Shown: positions 24,895 through 33,826 of the stretch, piece by piece
Position numbering within the stretch: position 1 is the stretch's first letter
Layout: each line of letters starts with the position of its first letter
Source: Pseudohongiella sp.
GTDB lineage: Bacteria; Pseudomonadota; Gammaproteobacteria; Pseudomonadales; Pseudohongiellaceae
Assembly: GCA_030651695.1 (NCBI GenBank)
Contig: JAUSCD010000029.1
Location: 496,001 to 560,000, forward strand
Direction: 5' to 3'
Length of the DNA stretch: 64,000 bases
The notes under the pieces: generated by a model
What the model saw: only the letters and a program-made list of their open reading frames with translations
The model's database searches: none
Told to the model about the DNA's origin: nothing
Translations under genes and position numbers: made by a program

Positions 24895-26355
24895 TTACCG
24901 GACGGGCTCAATAGTATAACAAGGATTGTAGGACTCCTTGATCAGCTTCATACGCCCGGCATCGACGAAATCACGCAAAAGTTCATCCATAGCGCTCATA
25001 ATTGCCTTGTCGCCACGCAGTACAAATGGTCCCTTCTCTCTAACCAGCCGAACGCCCTGATCTTTCACATTGCCTGCCACAATGCCTGAAAACGCTCGCC
25101 GCAAATTGACCACCAACTCTGCAGGAGGCGTGTCTTTGCTGAGCCTCAGCGCAGCCATGGTGTTGTGGCTGACCTCAAACGGCACAGTCATCTCGTCAGG
25201 AATATGCAACAACCAATTGTAGTAATAGGCATCGCGATTTTTGCGTCGGCTGTCACTGACACGACTCATGCCTTTTTTCATCAGTTTCGCGACTTGCGCA
25301 GCGTCATCCTCAACAATCCGGTAATATTGCCGTACCTGCTCTCCCAACGTGTTCACCAAAAACTGGTCCACACGCTGGAAATATCCGTGACTGACTGCAG
25401 AGTCGGCAAAAACGACTGGCAGACTTATCCCGGCATTGGCCGGGTCCATGAGAGTTCCAAGCAGGAACAGAATTTCCTCCAGCGTGCCTACCCCGCCCGG
25501 GAAGACAATGATCCCGTGGGCGACGCGCACAAAGGCCTCAAGGCGCTTTTCGATGTCTGGCATAACAACCAGGTGATTGACAATCGGGTTAGGAGACTCG
25601 GCGGCGATGATGCCGGGCTCACTAATGCCGATATAACGACCACCGCTGATACGTTGTTTGGCATGACCAATAGTGGCGCCTTTCATCGGGCCTTTCATGG
25701 CTCCGGGTCCGCAACCAGTGATGATATCCAATCCTCTCAACCCCAATTGATAGCCGACGGCCTTGCTAAAATCGTACTCTTCACGACTGATGGCATGACC
25801 ACCCCAGCAAACCACCAGATGAGGCAATACACGTGGCTGAAAAAACCCGGCATTGCGTAACACATCGAACACCAGATTCTTGATGGCATCGCCGTCTGCG
25901 CCGCTTGCCGGTCTTACCTCGATACTCTCATAATTGTCTGCAGCAGGGGCGCCGGCATTTTCCGGCGGGAGGTATAACTCACTGGAAACAAAAACAATAT
26001 CCCGGAGAACCGAGAACAGGTGTTCACGCACACCGTTCATGATGACGCCATCCACAAAGGCACAAGCGGGTGCATTCTTCAGTCGCAATTTGATGCCACG
26101 GGTTCGCTGGACAATCTCAATACTAAAATCCGGGTAACGTTTGTAGACCTCTTCAGCGCTGTCAAAAGAATCGTCACAGTTAAGCACCGCCAAAGCACAA
26201 CGCCGGAAGAGCTCATGGATATGACCGTGCCCGATACGGCGTAAACGCTCCACTTCCTGCTGCGACAACAATTCAAGACTACCAATGGGGCTGATTGATG
26301 CATCGACTACCGGGGCGCGGCAAGCTGACAAAGAGGGGGATACTGACTCTGACAT
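24895..26355 (-). CDS. ppnN: Nucleotide 5'-monophosphate nucleosidase PpnN
   Basis: A 486-residue LOG-family enzyme (E. coli YgdH) that splits purine and pyrimidine nucleotide monophosphates into base and ribose 5-phosphate. The catalytic motif is FPGGVGTLEE, with GCGPGAMKGPMKG upstream; flanking N- and C-terminal regulatory domains match the E. coli length. In E. coli it is activated by (p)ppGpp. The ATG at 26355 has AGGA about 10 nt upstream; the 60 extra upstream codons of the frame are not family-like. It is divergent from the DUF2750 gene and upstream of suf. Confidence 0.95.
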   Translation of the reverse strand: MSESVSPSLSACRAPVVDASISPIGSLELLSQQEVERLRRIGHGHIHELFRRCALAVLNCDDSFDSAEEVYKRYPDFSIEIVQRTRGIKLRLKNAPACAFVDGVIMNGVREHLFSVLRDIVFVSSELYLPPENAGAPAADNYESIEVRPASGADGDAIKNLVFDVLRNAGFFQPRVLPHLVVCWGGHAISREEYDFSKAVGYQLGLRGLDIITGCGPGAMKGPMKGATIGHAKQRISGGRYIGISEPGIIAAESPNPIVNHLVVMPDIEKRLEAFVRVAHGIIVFPGGVGTLEEILFLLGTLMDPANAGISLPVVFADSAVSHGYFQRVDQFLVNTLGEQVRQYYRIVEDDAAQVAKLMKKGMSRVSDSRRKNRDAYYYNWLLHIPDEMTVPFEVSHNTMAALRLSKDTPPAELVVNLRRAFSGIVAGNVKDQGVRLVREKGPFVLRGDKAIMSAMDELLRDFVDAGRMKLIKESYNPCYTIEPVR

Positions 26356-26451
26356 AAACTGCTTCCTTTTGACTCGTTCCTTAAAGATGTTTTGCTGTAT
26401 CCTGACTTCGATTCCGTTACAATCGCCGCCTTCAGCGCAGGAGAACGCTAT

Positions 26452-26838
26452 ATGACCACGGAAAACAACATCCCCGCCTCCCTTGGGGACAACGAAGACG
26501 CTAATTATGAACTTTTTCTCACCCAGGTTCAGCAAACCGGTCTGGTGTGGGGTTTATATGGTGAAGATGGCTGGGCAATTTGTCCGTCTGTTGAATTTGA
26601 AGATACCGAAGTCTTTCCCTTCTGGTCAGATGAGCGCTACGCCGCTGCTCTGTGCACCGAAGAGTGGGAAGCATACGCACCAAAATCCATCTCTATTGAT
26701 GACTTCATGACTGAATGGCTGCCTGGCATCCACGAAGACAATGCCATGGTGGGCCCGAACTGGGACACCGAAATGAGCGGGCTTGAAGTTGAACCAGCAG
26801 ATCTTGCTGCTGAACTGTCCGGTCCTACCGAACACTGA
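26452..26838 (+). CDS. DUF2750 domain protein
   Basis: A 128-residue acidic protein of the DUF2750 family, function unknown. Visible family features: an N-terminal helix with ELFLTQVQQTGLVWGL, then VFPFWSDERYAAALC and the WLPGIHEDNAMVGPNW block. AGGAG stands 8 nt before the ATG at 26452. It is a single-gene unit ended by a terminator. Confidence 0.82.
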   Translation: MTTENNIPASLGDNEDANYELFLTQVQQTGLVWGLYGEDGWAICPSVEFEDTEVFPFWSDERYAAALCTEEWEAYAPKSISIDDFMTEWLPGIHEDNAMVGPNWDTEMSGLEVEPADLAAELSGPTEH

Positions 26839-26859
26839 GCAAGAAACAGAGAAGTCGGA

Positions 26860-26892
26860 ACGGGAGCCGGGTGTATGACGGCTCCCGTTTTT
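26860..26892 (+). terminator. Rho-independent terminator after the DUF2750 gene
   Basis: Stem ACGGGAGCCG (26860-26869) pairs with CGGCTCCCGT (26879-26888) and is followed by a T run (26888-26892). Confidence 0.9.
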
Positions 26893-26919
26893 CATTGTAG
26901 GCCTGTCTTCTCAAAGCCT

Positions 26920-27792
26920 CTACTTTTTGGTGTAGTCGTACCAGCCCTTGCCAGTCTTTTCACCATATTCACCTTTCATGTAGTGCTCTACCAGACGCGG
27001 ATTGGGCAGGTCAGCCGGATTCCCGGTATCGCGGAATTTTTCCATACGCATGATGTAACTCAGATCCAGACCCGTCAGATCATTAAGGCGGAAAGGCCCC
27101 ATGGGATGACCGGCCCCGTAAACACAGGCGTTGTCGATATCCTCAACATCTGCCACTCCCATCTCAAGCAGCCACGACGCTTCTTTTGAAATAGCTGCAA
27201 AAATGCGGTTAAGCAGAAAACCGTCGACTTCCTTCTTGAGCAGCACTGGCACCTTCTGCATAACTTTGCTGAGCTCCATGGTGAGATCCGCAGTCTCATC
27301 CGACACGTGTGGCCCTTTTACAACTTCTACCAGCTTCATCACCAGCGCCGGATTGAAGAAATGCATGTTCACAACCTTATCCTGGCGCTGAGTCGCATCA
27401 GCAATTTTTGAACTGACAATGGCTGAGCTGTTAGTGGCAAGGATACAATGTGCTGGCGCTATGCGATCCAGGTCGGCGAATATCTTGCGTTTGAGTGACA
27501 ACACTTCAGTTGCTGCTTCGATAACAAAATCAGCATCTCCTGCTGCTTCCTGCAGAGAGTCAACAAAACGAATGTTGCCACGCGCCTGTTTGGCTTGCTC
27601 TGCTGTCAGGCGGCCTTTTTCTACACGACCGGGCAAGTAGGAATTCACAAAGTCGTCTGCCTTTTTCAAGGTTTCCGCGTTGACATCGGAACACTTCACT
27701 TTGTAACCACAAATCGCGGCTTGCAGTGCAATCTGATGGCCCATATTGCCAGCGCCAACCACACAAATATTACGTATATCTTCGAATTTCAT
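26920..27792 (-). CDS. 3-hydroxyacyl-CoA dehydrogenase family protein (3-hydroxybutyryl-CoA dehydrogenase-like)
   Basis: A 290-residue single-function dehydrogenase that interconverts 3-hydroxyacyl-CoA and 3-oxoacyl-CoA with NAD. It has the N-terminal GAGNMG dinucleotide motif, the catalytic His in NMHFFNP, and the C-terminal helical domain with GHPMGPFRLNDLTGLDL. Length matches the Hbd/PaaH group. No fatty-acid or PHA genes adjoin, so the physiological substrate is unclear. Confidence 0.9.
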   Translation of the reverse strand: MKFEDIRNICVVGAGNMGHQIALQAAICGYKVKCSDVNAETLKKADDFVNSYLPGRVEKGRLTAEQAKQARGNIRFVDSLQEAAGDADFVIEAATEVLSLKRKIFADLDRIAPAHCILATNSSAIVSSKIADATQRQDKVVNMHFFNPALVMKLVEVVKGPHVSDETADLTMELSKVMQKVPVLLKKEVDGFLLNRIFAAISKEASWLLEMGVADVEDIDNACVYGAGHPMGPFRLNDLTGLDLSYIMRMEKFRDTGNPADLPNPRLVEHYMKGEYGEKTGKGWYDYTKK

Positions 27793-27994
27793 GGTGCTTC
27801 CCGTTTATTCCAAATGAGTACCCAAGGTATTGTGCGCAAAATTGCTGATAAATCCAGTCCTGATATCATCCAGTTAATGAAATTGACAGTATCAAGCTTA
27901 GAGCGCATAAATAGCTTGTGGAACCAGAACGGAGAGTCATTTACAAGGAGGCAAAAATCAGGGGCTAACTGACTTTATATTGGAGTACACCGCT

Positions 27995-29143
27995 GTGTCT
28001 TTCGATCTTTTCCTCAGACAGCGCAGACCCGAGCCAATCAAGATTTTACTTCTTGTTTTAGCGGTATCATTTTGTTCTTCAAATGTTTTTTCACATGACA
28101 ATACGACAAAAACGCTACCATCCATTGCCAACCACTTTTCTGAACTATCACATGCGCAGTTGATGGAGAGTGCTGATCAGCTGCGCATGGACGGGCGGTA
28201 TCAAGAGTCCGAAGGCATGTTTAAACAGCTGTTTGCCAGCGTCCGTGCCAACAGCGGACTATTTCACGAGCAGCAGTTTGTAGTACTTGATCGTCTGATA
28301 CAGATCAATCTGGCGAGAGCTGACTGGCAAAGCCTGAAGCAACACCTCGACTACCATGACTGGCTTGGCAATCGGCTATACACTGACAGTCCCCTGCAAC
28401 TGGCCGGACACCTTCAGAACAACGCGTCGTACCATGAACTGGCGGCACAGGCGATCGTCGGGCCAGCGCGCAACTGGCATCTTGTACAGACCCGACACCA
28501 GCTCTGGCGCGCTGTCAGCGCGCTGCAAACTCTGCCCGGCGAACGCGATCGCCTTCCACCATTGTTGTACAAGATTGCCATCCATCACTATGCCTTGAGC
28601 AGACAGAGTGATCTGCGGTGGCTTACCAGCTTTGAGACACGCACTGATGAACCGGCCATGATCAGCGGCTGGGCATTACAGGGAAACGAAGTGAACAAGC
28701 GTAGTTATGAGATCGGCGCAGAATTGATTTTGCGCATAATAAGCCACTATGAAATGAATCCACGTAGTGAGCCCACGTCTCAGGCAGCGCTACTGGCGCA
28801 GCTTACGGCCTATCGCGGCGACTGGGAGATATTGTTTGAGCGGGATCGGCATGCTTTTGCTTTTTACGATAAATCTCTGGCACTTACAGCAGAGACCTCA
28901 TGTTCTGATTTAATGGTGCGTGCGCTATTTGAGAATCCGGCTCAACTTCCGCTGACCACACTGCCGCCTGATGTCGACGTTTGCAGTGCGACACAGAATG
29001 ATGGCAGCGTCACGGTGGCGTCCGCAAACTTCAACCCCGGGGCGCCTGCAATTTATCGTCCTCGCCGGAGCCAGGATCAATGGCTCACGGAGTCACCACC
29101 GCCCGCTCTGAGCGCAACAGATACGGAGATTCACCATGACTGA
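27995..29143 (+). CDS. Hypothetical secreted helical-repeat protein
   Basis: I do not recognise this 382-residue protein. It has an N-terminal hydrophobic signal (about 15-31, ending NVFSH), then helical repeats of loose TPR type (for example SADQLRMDGRYQESEGMFKQ), and a proline-rich disordered end. I prefer the GTG at 27995 (GGAG 9 nt upstream) over a TTG at 27980. It overlaps the following small lipoprotein gene by 8 bp, so the two are likely co-expressed. Confidence 0.65.
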   Translation: MSFDLFLRQRRPEPIKILLLVLAVSFCSSNVFSHDNTTKTLPSIANHFSELSHAQLMESADQLRMDGRYQESEGMFKQLFASVRANSGLFHEQQFVVLDRLIQINLARADWQSLKQHLDYHDWLGNRLYTDSPLQLAGHLQNNASYHELAAQAIVGPARNWHLVQTRHQLWRAVSALQTLPGERDRLPPLLYKIAIHHYALSRQSDLRWLTSFETRTDEPAMISGWALQGNEVNKRSYEIGAELILRIISHYEMNPRSEPTSQAALLAQLTAYRGDWEILFERDRHAFAFYDKSLALTAETSCSDLMVRALFENPAQLPLTTLPPDVDVCSATQNDGSVTVASANFNPGAPAIYRPRRSQDQWLTESPPPALSATDTEIHHD

Positions 29144-29450
29144 ACCCACTCGCGCGGGCTGTTCTGCCAGAGCAGGCAGAGCAGCAATCGCATCAGCTTC
29201 TCTAGTTGCCTGCCTGACGCTTGGCGCCTGCCTGACACCCGAGCAAGCCGCTGAGCGAAACGCGCGCCGGCCACCCACTCCGGCCGAGGTCGAACAGCAT
29301 AATGCCATGGTGCCACCTGAGGAGCGCATCGTTTGCCGTAATGAGATCCCGGTCACCAGCAACATCCCGGTCCGCAAATGCAGATTGATGGCTGATATCG
29401 ATGAAACCTCCCTGTTTCATCGCGAACAACTGCGTCGGGCATTGCGTTAG
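29136..29450 (+). CDS. Small putative lipoprotein with a paired-Cys motif
   Basis: A 104-residue protein. A hydrophobic stretch ends in LTLGAC, a good lipobox (Cys at about 32), then a charged linker, then VCRNEIPVTSNIPVRKCR, a C-x(n)-GS/SNIP-x-C pattern seen in many short proteins of marine gammaproteobacteria. The function is unknown. It overlaps the preceding gene and converges on the DUF6351 gene. Confidence 0.68.
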   Translation: MTEPTRAGCSARAGRAAIASASLVACLTLGACLTPEQAAERNARRPPTPAEVEQHNAMVPPEERIVCRNEIPVTSNIPVRKCRLMADIDETSLFHREQLRRALR

Positions 29451-29469
29451 ACGCCACATCAACCCTGTT

Positions 29470-31803
29470 TCAAGGCTGGGGCCGGCCAGTGTCCGAAGCG
29501 GAATAATCACAAACCCCATCAGGAAAGACAGCCTGCAACCGACTAATCTGACTTGCATCTGGCGCCCAACTTCCGTAAGTGCCGTCACTCAGGGCCGTGT
29601 CCAGTGGTTTCAGTGCGCATTTGAAAATGCTGCCCTCTATAGGACCTCCTGCAACAATTCTTGATGTCGAATACAAAGGAAAGGCTGTGGTGCACGGCCC
29701 GGGAGCTGAGTTGTCCAATACCCCGGCCCAAACCTCGCCACCCTGTGCAATCAGGCTGCCATCAGCTGCAAAACAGGCGTCGACAGCAGAAGCCGGTCTG
29801 TTGCCTGCAACGCCGGCGTCCGGATTGTTTTTGATATTCATTACCCAGTCATGCAGCACGTCCAATGCCTGCATTGTCTGGTCATGGGCACGCGCAGGTC
29901 TGGCATCGGTAAACCAGATCAACTGATTGTCAGCACTTCCCATTCGGTTTTCGATACGCTGGCGCGCAGAGAAAGACTGATGCGAGTTATGCATGTCCAG
30001 TTCCTCCTCAAGATAGTGCCGCCAATCAATCAGCGGGATATTAAGCTGTCCGTCAAACACCATGCCTGTGGCATATAACGCGGCAATGGCCTGTATATCG
30101 CCCTGCGTTCTGGGGGCCGGCTCATCGCCTGCAGACAGGTTCATATTGCGGCGACTCCAGGGATCAAAATTATCCGCAGTGGGCTCCCCCAGAAACGGAA
30201 AACCTTCCTGCACCATTTCAGACGGATGTTTCCAGCCGCCAATACGGGTATTGAGATCCAGAAACTCTTGCTGCGTGATCGCACCTTCATTCAAGGCCTG
30301 TAAGCCGTATTGAACGCCTACATTGTCCCATGGCACTCTGGCCTGACCGTTAGCATCCAGACCATAGATATTCTTAAGATCATCATAATGGGTCCATTGC
30401 ACTGAATCCATGATACCAGGGGGATGCATCTTGCCCTGCTCGCGTACCTGACCATAATGAGGATTCATGCTCAGAGGGGTCAACCCACGCCATGCCGGAA
30501 TACACTCATTGGAGCCGGGAGCGCTGCCATACCCAAATTGCCGTTTCGCATCAGCGAGTGGATCAGGCACCGCGTCAGTAGAATTAAACCCCATCAGCAA
30601 ACTACGATTCCGGGTGATCTGCCACTTGGGATTATTGCGATCAGTTACATCCATATAGTGCTCAAGCAATTCGCAGTCGCCAACATGAATGGTCTGGGTC
30701 ACCATGTCGGGATAGGAGTATTGAGGCACACCAGCGTCTATCAGGCCCGGATGATTCTGCTGATAGACATACTGCTGAATGGCGCCGCCCGAGCCTCCAA
30801 TTGCAACAGTGTAAAGCGGTTCACCAAAGCGCTTGATGAAATGCTCTTTCACCATCAGTGCAGTTTCGCCGCCAACCTGCAGATTGTAGTGCTCCCCGGT
30901 GCGCGTACCGGACGAATAGGCAACCGCGTAGCCTTGGGCTAATGCCTCTGCCAGCCGCGCTCTGCCAGCATTAACGCGCCCCTGGAAGTGGCCCACACCA
31001 ACACCGCCTTCAAAATGAAACAACAGGCGACCATTCCAGTTGACCGATCCTGGTTCAAGGGGGTTCTCAGAACGTTCGGCTGCATCTGCCAGGACAGCAT
31101 AACTGTATAAAAAACGATTGATCGTGCCACGCTCCCAACGCACAACAAAATCCACCTCACGCCCGTCGGACAGCGTTGTGACTGCGATATCCGCGGGCTT
31201 AGAGCCGTCAGATGGCATAGGCCGATATTCACCCGATGTGTTCAGATAGTGGTATTCAACAAACGGCTCAATTGAACAATCTTTGCTATAACCAAGTACG
31301 TTGCCATCATCATCCAGAACAGGGAAGCCCCAATCCTCCTGATGATCTACCAGTGGCTGTACGCCCCACTCAAGCACACTGCTACACACAAAAGGATATT
31401 GCTGTGGCCCTGACAGCAGCGGCCCGGTAATGGGATAGGAATTGAGCCCGATGCTTGCAACCTCATCACCGTCTGCATTCCGGACCAGCACTGTAATCGA
31501 TCCAACCGGCAAACCGCTGAGTAGCCACTGCGGTCCACTCGCAGCATTTTCAAAGCGCAACACCTCCAGCAATTGACCACCAACGCTAAATGCCATAGAC
31601 CGGGGATCGACAGGTAACTCACCCCCGTCAACCTGTAACAGGACAGTGCCGCCCGTTACCTGATCAGGGCTGCTGGACACAACTCGAAAAGACAGATCTG
31701 TAACAGGTGACGAATGATCGGCAGGACCCGTTGGGCCGGCAGGATCCGAGCAGGCAAGCAAAGAGCTTATGCAAAAAGCCAAGGGCAGCAGTTTGTGACG
31801 CAT
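29470..31803 (-). CDS. DUF6351 family lipoprotein, probable alpha/beta hydrolase
   Basis: A 777-residue exported protein with lipobox SLLAC (Cys about 18) and a Gly/Pro-rich linker. The N-terminal region (about 35-130) is beta-rich and Ig-like, and the rest matches the DUF6351 family as I remember it. GGSGGAIQQY looks like a nucleophile elbow of a serine hydrolase, with GYAVAYSSGTRTG before it. The substrate is unknown. The ATG at 31803 has GAGG 9 nt upstream; five extra upstream codons are unlikely. Confidence 0.7.
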   Translation of the reverse strand: MRHKLLPLAFCISSLLACSDPAGPTGPADHSSPVTDLSFRVVSSSPDQVTGGTVLLQVDGGELPVDPRSMAFSVGGQLLEVLRFENAASGPQWLLSGLPVGSITVLVRNADGDEVASIGLNSYPITGPLLSGPQQYPFVCSSVLEWGVQPLVDHQEDWGFPVLDDDGNVLGYSKDCSIEPFVEYHYLNTSGEYRPMPSDGSKPADIAVTTLSDGREVDFVVRWERGTINRFLYSYAVLADAAERSENPLEPGSVNWNGRLLFHFEGGVGVGHFQGRVNAGRARLAEALAQGYAVAYSSGTRTGEHYNLQVGGETALMVKEHFIKRFGEPLYTVAIGGSGGAIQQYVYQQNHPGLIDAGVPQYSYPDMVTQTIHVGDCELLEHYMDVTDRNNPKWQITRNRSLLMGFNSTDAVPDPLADAKRQFGYGSAPGSNECIPAWRGLTPLSMNPHYGQVREQGKMHPPGIMDSVQWTHYDDLKNIYGLDANGQARVPWDNVGVQYGLQALNEGAITQQEFLDLNTRIGGWKHPSEMVQEGFPFLGEPTADNFDPWSRRNMNLSAGDEPAPRTQGDIQAIAALYATGMVFDGQLNIPLIDWRHYLEEELDMHNSHQSFSARQRIENRMGSADNQLIWFTDARPARAHDQTMQALDVLHDWVMNIKNNPDAGVAGNRPASAVDACFAADGSLIAQGGEVWAGVLDNSAPGPCTTAFPLYSTSRIVAGGPIEGSIFKCALKPLDTALSDGTYGSWAPDASQISRLQAVFPDGVCDYSASDTGRPQP

Positions 31804-32197
31804 GGTGAGAAGCCTCAATAAATACTGTTGTTATTGTTAGTACCAGCAGCCTGAACGTTAACATGAATCTATTCACCTTAGCAGCCCGCCAAACAGGTCT
31901 CACAACGTACCCGACTTACAGATTTCATCTCCTCGCTAATGACATCACGCTGTCACCAAGCACTGGCAATATAGTGTCAGTAGTGAATCATTGTTGTGCA
32001 CTCCGCTTTAAAAAGGAGCATTTGTTTCTTTAGGTAACACATGTGATTTTCTGCTGAAATCAGCCAGGCAATTGATATAGAAGGACTTGTTGATATTGGC
32101 ACAGCTATTGCTTTGTACTGTTTGCACAGGAAGTGTCACGCAAATTCCCAAACATTGAACTTTTTGAAATTTTTTAACTTAATCTGAGGTAATAAAT
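31804..32197. other. Divergent intergenic region, no gene seen
   Basis: About 390 AT-rich bases between the DUF6351 gene and the TonB-domain gene, which point away from each other. It must hold both promoters. I found no convincing operator or RNA structure. Confidence 0.5.
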
Positions 32198-32566
32198 ATG
32201 AAAGCAGCATCAAAATTCAAAGTAGCTATTCTCGCCAGTCTGGTTGGCGGCGCCCTGGTCGCAGGCTCTGCACATGCTGACGCCTACTACAGCAGCAAAG
32301 ATCTGCGTGCAGTAGAAACTGCCATCCCGGAATATCCACGTCGCGCCGAACTGTCAGGCGTTGAAGGATTCACCGTTGTTGAGTTCACTGTAATGCCTGA
32401 TGGCAGTGTTGCTGAAGCAGCTATTGCACAGTCCAGCTACCGCCTGTTCAGCCGCGCTGCGCTGGCTGCAATTGAAGAGTGGAAGTTTGAGCCAGTAATT
32501 GCAGAAGCAGGCGAAGCGATTCCGGTTCGTACCAGCATGAGATTCAGCTTTGTTGGTGCGCAATAA
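32198..32566 (+). CDS. Exported TonB C-terminal-domain protein
   Basis: A 122-residue protein with a cleavable signal peptide (to about residue 28, SAHADAYY) followed directly by a TonB C-terminal domain (PEYPRRAELSGVEGFTVVEF, then AALAAIEEWKFEPV). It lacks the inner-membrane anchor and proline-rich spacer of true TonB, and no exbBD are near. It cannot be a classical energy transducer by itself; it may be a periplasmic partner or a stand-alone secretin-like domain. GAGG precedes the ATG. Confidence 0.8.
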   Translation: MKAASKFKVAILASLVGGALVAGSAHADAYYSSKDLRAVETAIPEYPRRAELSGVEGFTVVEFTVMPDGSVAEAAIAQSSYRLFSRAALAAIEEWKFEPVIAEAGEAIPVRTSMRFSFVGAQ

Positions 32567-32725
32567 TCTGAATGACCCACTGCTGCTGTCTTGACCCGAA
32601 GGTCAACACCCGTATTCAGCAACAGTATGCATACTCAGGATTACTGGCAGGAGGCCCGTGGATCCGGTAATAACAACAAGCGCTAACGGGATTAAGATGA
32701 AAATAATCAAAAAAGATCTAATGAG

Positions 32726-32764
32726 ACAAGCCGGCTATCACAGGATGATACCGGCTTGTTTTTA
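32726..32764 (+). terminator. Rho-independent terminator after the TonB-domain gene
   Basis: A long stem, ACAAGCCGG-c-TATCA (32726-32740) against TGATA-CCGGCTTGT (32746-32759), with one bulge, followed by TTTTT. It lies 160 bp past the stop codon. Confidence 0.85.
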
Positions 32765-32909
32765 TTTACGCTGCAATTAAAAATTCATATTACCTGCAAT
32801 AGAAAAAAAAACCGCAACTCCAAGGTTACAGGTCTATCTTTTTAAGGACTGATTGGTTTTTTCCGAAGGAATTCAATACAGAGACTGGTGGCGGCGAAAT
32901 CAAGAGAGA

Positions 32910-33098
32910 GATGATATTCGTCGCTTTGCGACTCACCCAGCTGGGGCGTCACCTGCGGCGACGTGCTGCGCAGCGCAGGCGCTGGTTGTCGACCCTCTTA
33001 TCGGGTTCGATTCCCTCTCTCGTGACAAGATCTGGAAATATTTTCAAAGAAATTGCCGCGAACAGCAGCAACGATATTTTGTATGGCGGAGAGAGAGG
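32910..33098. repeat. 189-bp tandem repeat, copy 1 (tRNA-Ser 3'-end derived)
   Basis: Differs from copy 2 at only 4 of 189 positions. Each copy contains hairpins (GTCGC-ttt-GCGAC; a CCC/GGG hairpin; a GTCAC/GTGAC-type stem), then GGGTTCGATTCCC, an inverted T-arm of a tRNA, and ends in TGGCGGAGAGAGAGGG, the 3' end of the neighbouring tRNA-Ser. Degenerate tRNA-end sequence also precedes copy 1 (32887-32909). Open frames across it (for example ending in RDSNPR) are products of the repeat and not genes. Confidence 0.9.
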
Positions 33099-33287
33099 GA
33101 TGATATTCGTCGCTTTGCGACTCACCCCGTTGGGGCGTCACCTGCGGTGACGTGCTGCGCAGCGCAGGCGCTGCTTGTCGACCCTCTTATCGGGTTCGAT
33201 TCCCTCTCTCGTGACAAGATCTGGAAATATTTTCAAAGAAATTGCCGCGAACAGCAGCAACGATATTTTGTATGGCGGAGAGAGAGG
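33099..33287. repeat. 189-bp tandem repeat, copy 2, running into tRNA-Ser
   Basis: Same unit as copy 1. Its last 15 bp are the real 3' end of tRNA-Ser(GCT), so the array looks like repeated duplication of the tRNA end together with a small structured insert. All four differences from copy 1 are in the hairpin-rich first half, while the last 110 bp are identical, suggesting recent duplication. Confidence 0.9.
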
Positions 33288-33363
33288 GATTCGAACCCTC
33301 GATAGGGGATTAACCTATACGCCCTTAGCAGGGGCGCGCCTTCAGCCACTCGGCCATCTCTCC
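33273..33363 (-). tRNA. tRNA-Ser (anticodon GCT)
   Basis: A 91-nt class II tRNA with encoded CCA: acceptor GGAGAGA/TCTCTCC, anticodon loop CTGCTAA (GCT), a long variable arm, and T-loop TTCGAAT. It follows csrA on the same strand, the same neighbourhood as in E. coli and Pseudomonas. Confidence 0.97.
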
Positions 33364-33422
33364 AAAATCGGGCGCAATCATAGCACAACTTAAAAGAAAT
33401 GGCAGAGCATATGTTTACTATT

Positions 33423-33626
33423 TCACATATTACCGCTGTTCTCGCTTCCCTCAGTGTTGCCGCGTTCTTTCTGTATTCGCTGATAGATCTCTTCCCGGTG
33501 GACAGCAACGTCTTTTGGGGCGTTCACGCCAATACGAACCTGATTACCTTTTACACCGAGCACGGTGACAGTTACATCATCACCAACCATCAGGGTTTCA
33601 CCGATCCGGCGTGTCAAAATTAACAT
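33423..33626 (-). CDS. csrA: Carbon storage regulator CsrA/RsmA
   Basis: A 67-residue RNA-binding dimer that blocks or protects mRNAs at GGA motifs. It starts [17 protein letters not shown] and contains [19 protein letters not shown]; the RNA-binding residues of the first and last strands (LTRR, VHREEI) are intact. AGGAG stands 8 nt before the ATG at 33626; the much longer open frame upstream is not coding. It is between lysC and tRNA-Ser, as in relatives. Confidence 0.97.
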   Translation of the reverse strand: MLILTRRIGETLMVGDDVTVTVLGVKGNQVRIGVNAPKDVAVHREEIYQRIQKERGNTEGSENSGNM

Positions 33627-33826
33627 GATGTCTCTCCTTTCCCAGTCATGATGTCCATGCAATTTCCCTTGCAGCCAGCTGAAAGGGACTCGCGGAAATG
33701 CAATATGTACTTTGTGATCAATCGAGCTCGTCCGCTCTATACAGTAAGACCGGACAAACAGGTTCTTTGCAGTCATTTGCCCAAAACAAATGTCTGCGCG
33801 GACCAAGCCACTGCTCAGCCAGCTGG

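Noticed and set aside
26356..26535. 60-residue N-terminal extension of PpnN
   Set aside because: It crosses the divergent gene's promoter and is not conserved; the ATG at 26355 fits the family length.
32910..33287. CRISPR array
   Set aside because: Only two long, almost identical units without spacers; they contain tRNA ends.
32853..33305. Protein of about 150 residues ending in RRERDSNPR
   Set aside because: The frame runs through the tandem repeat and into the tRNA-Ser gene; no ribosome site or family. It is a product of the repeat.
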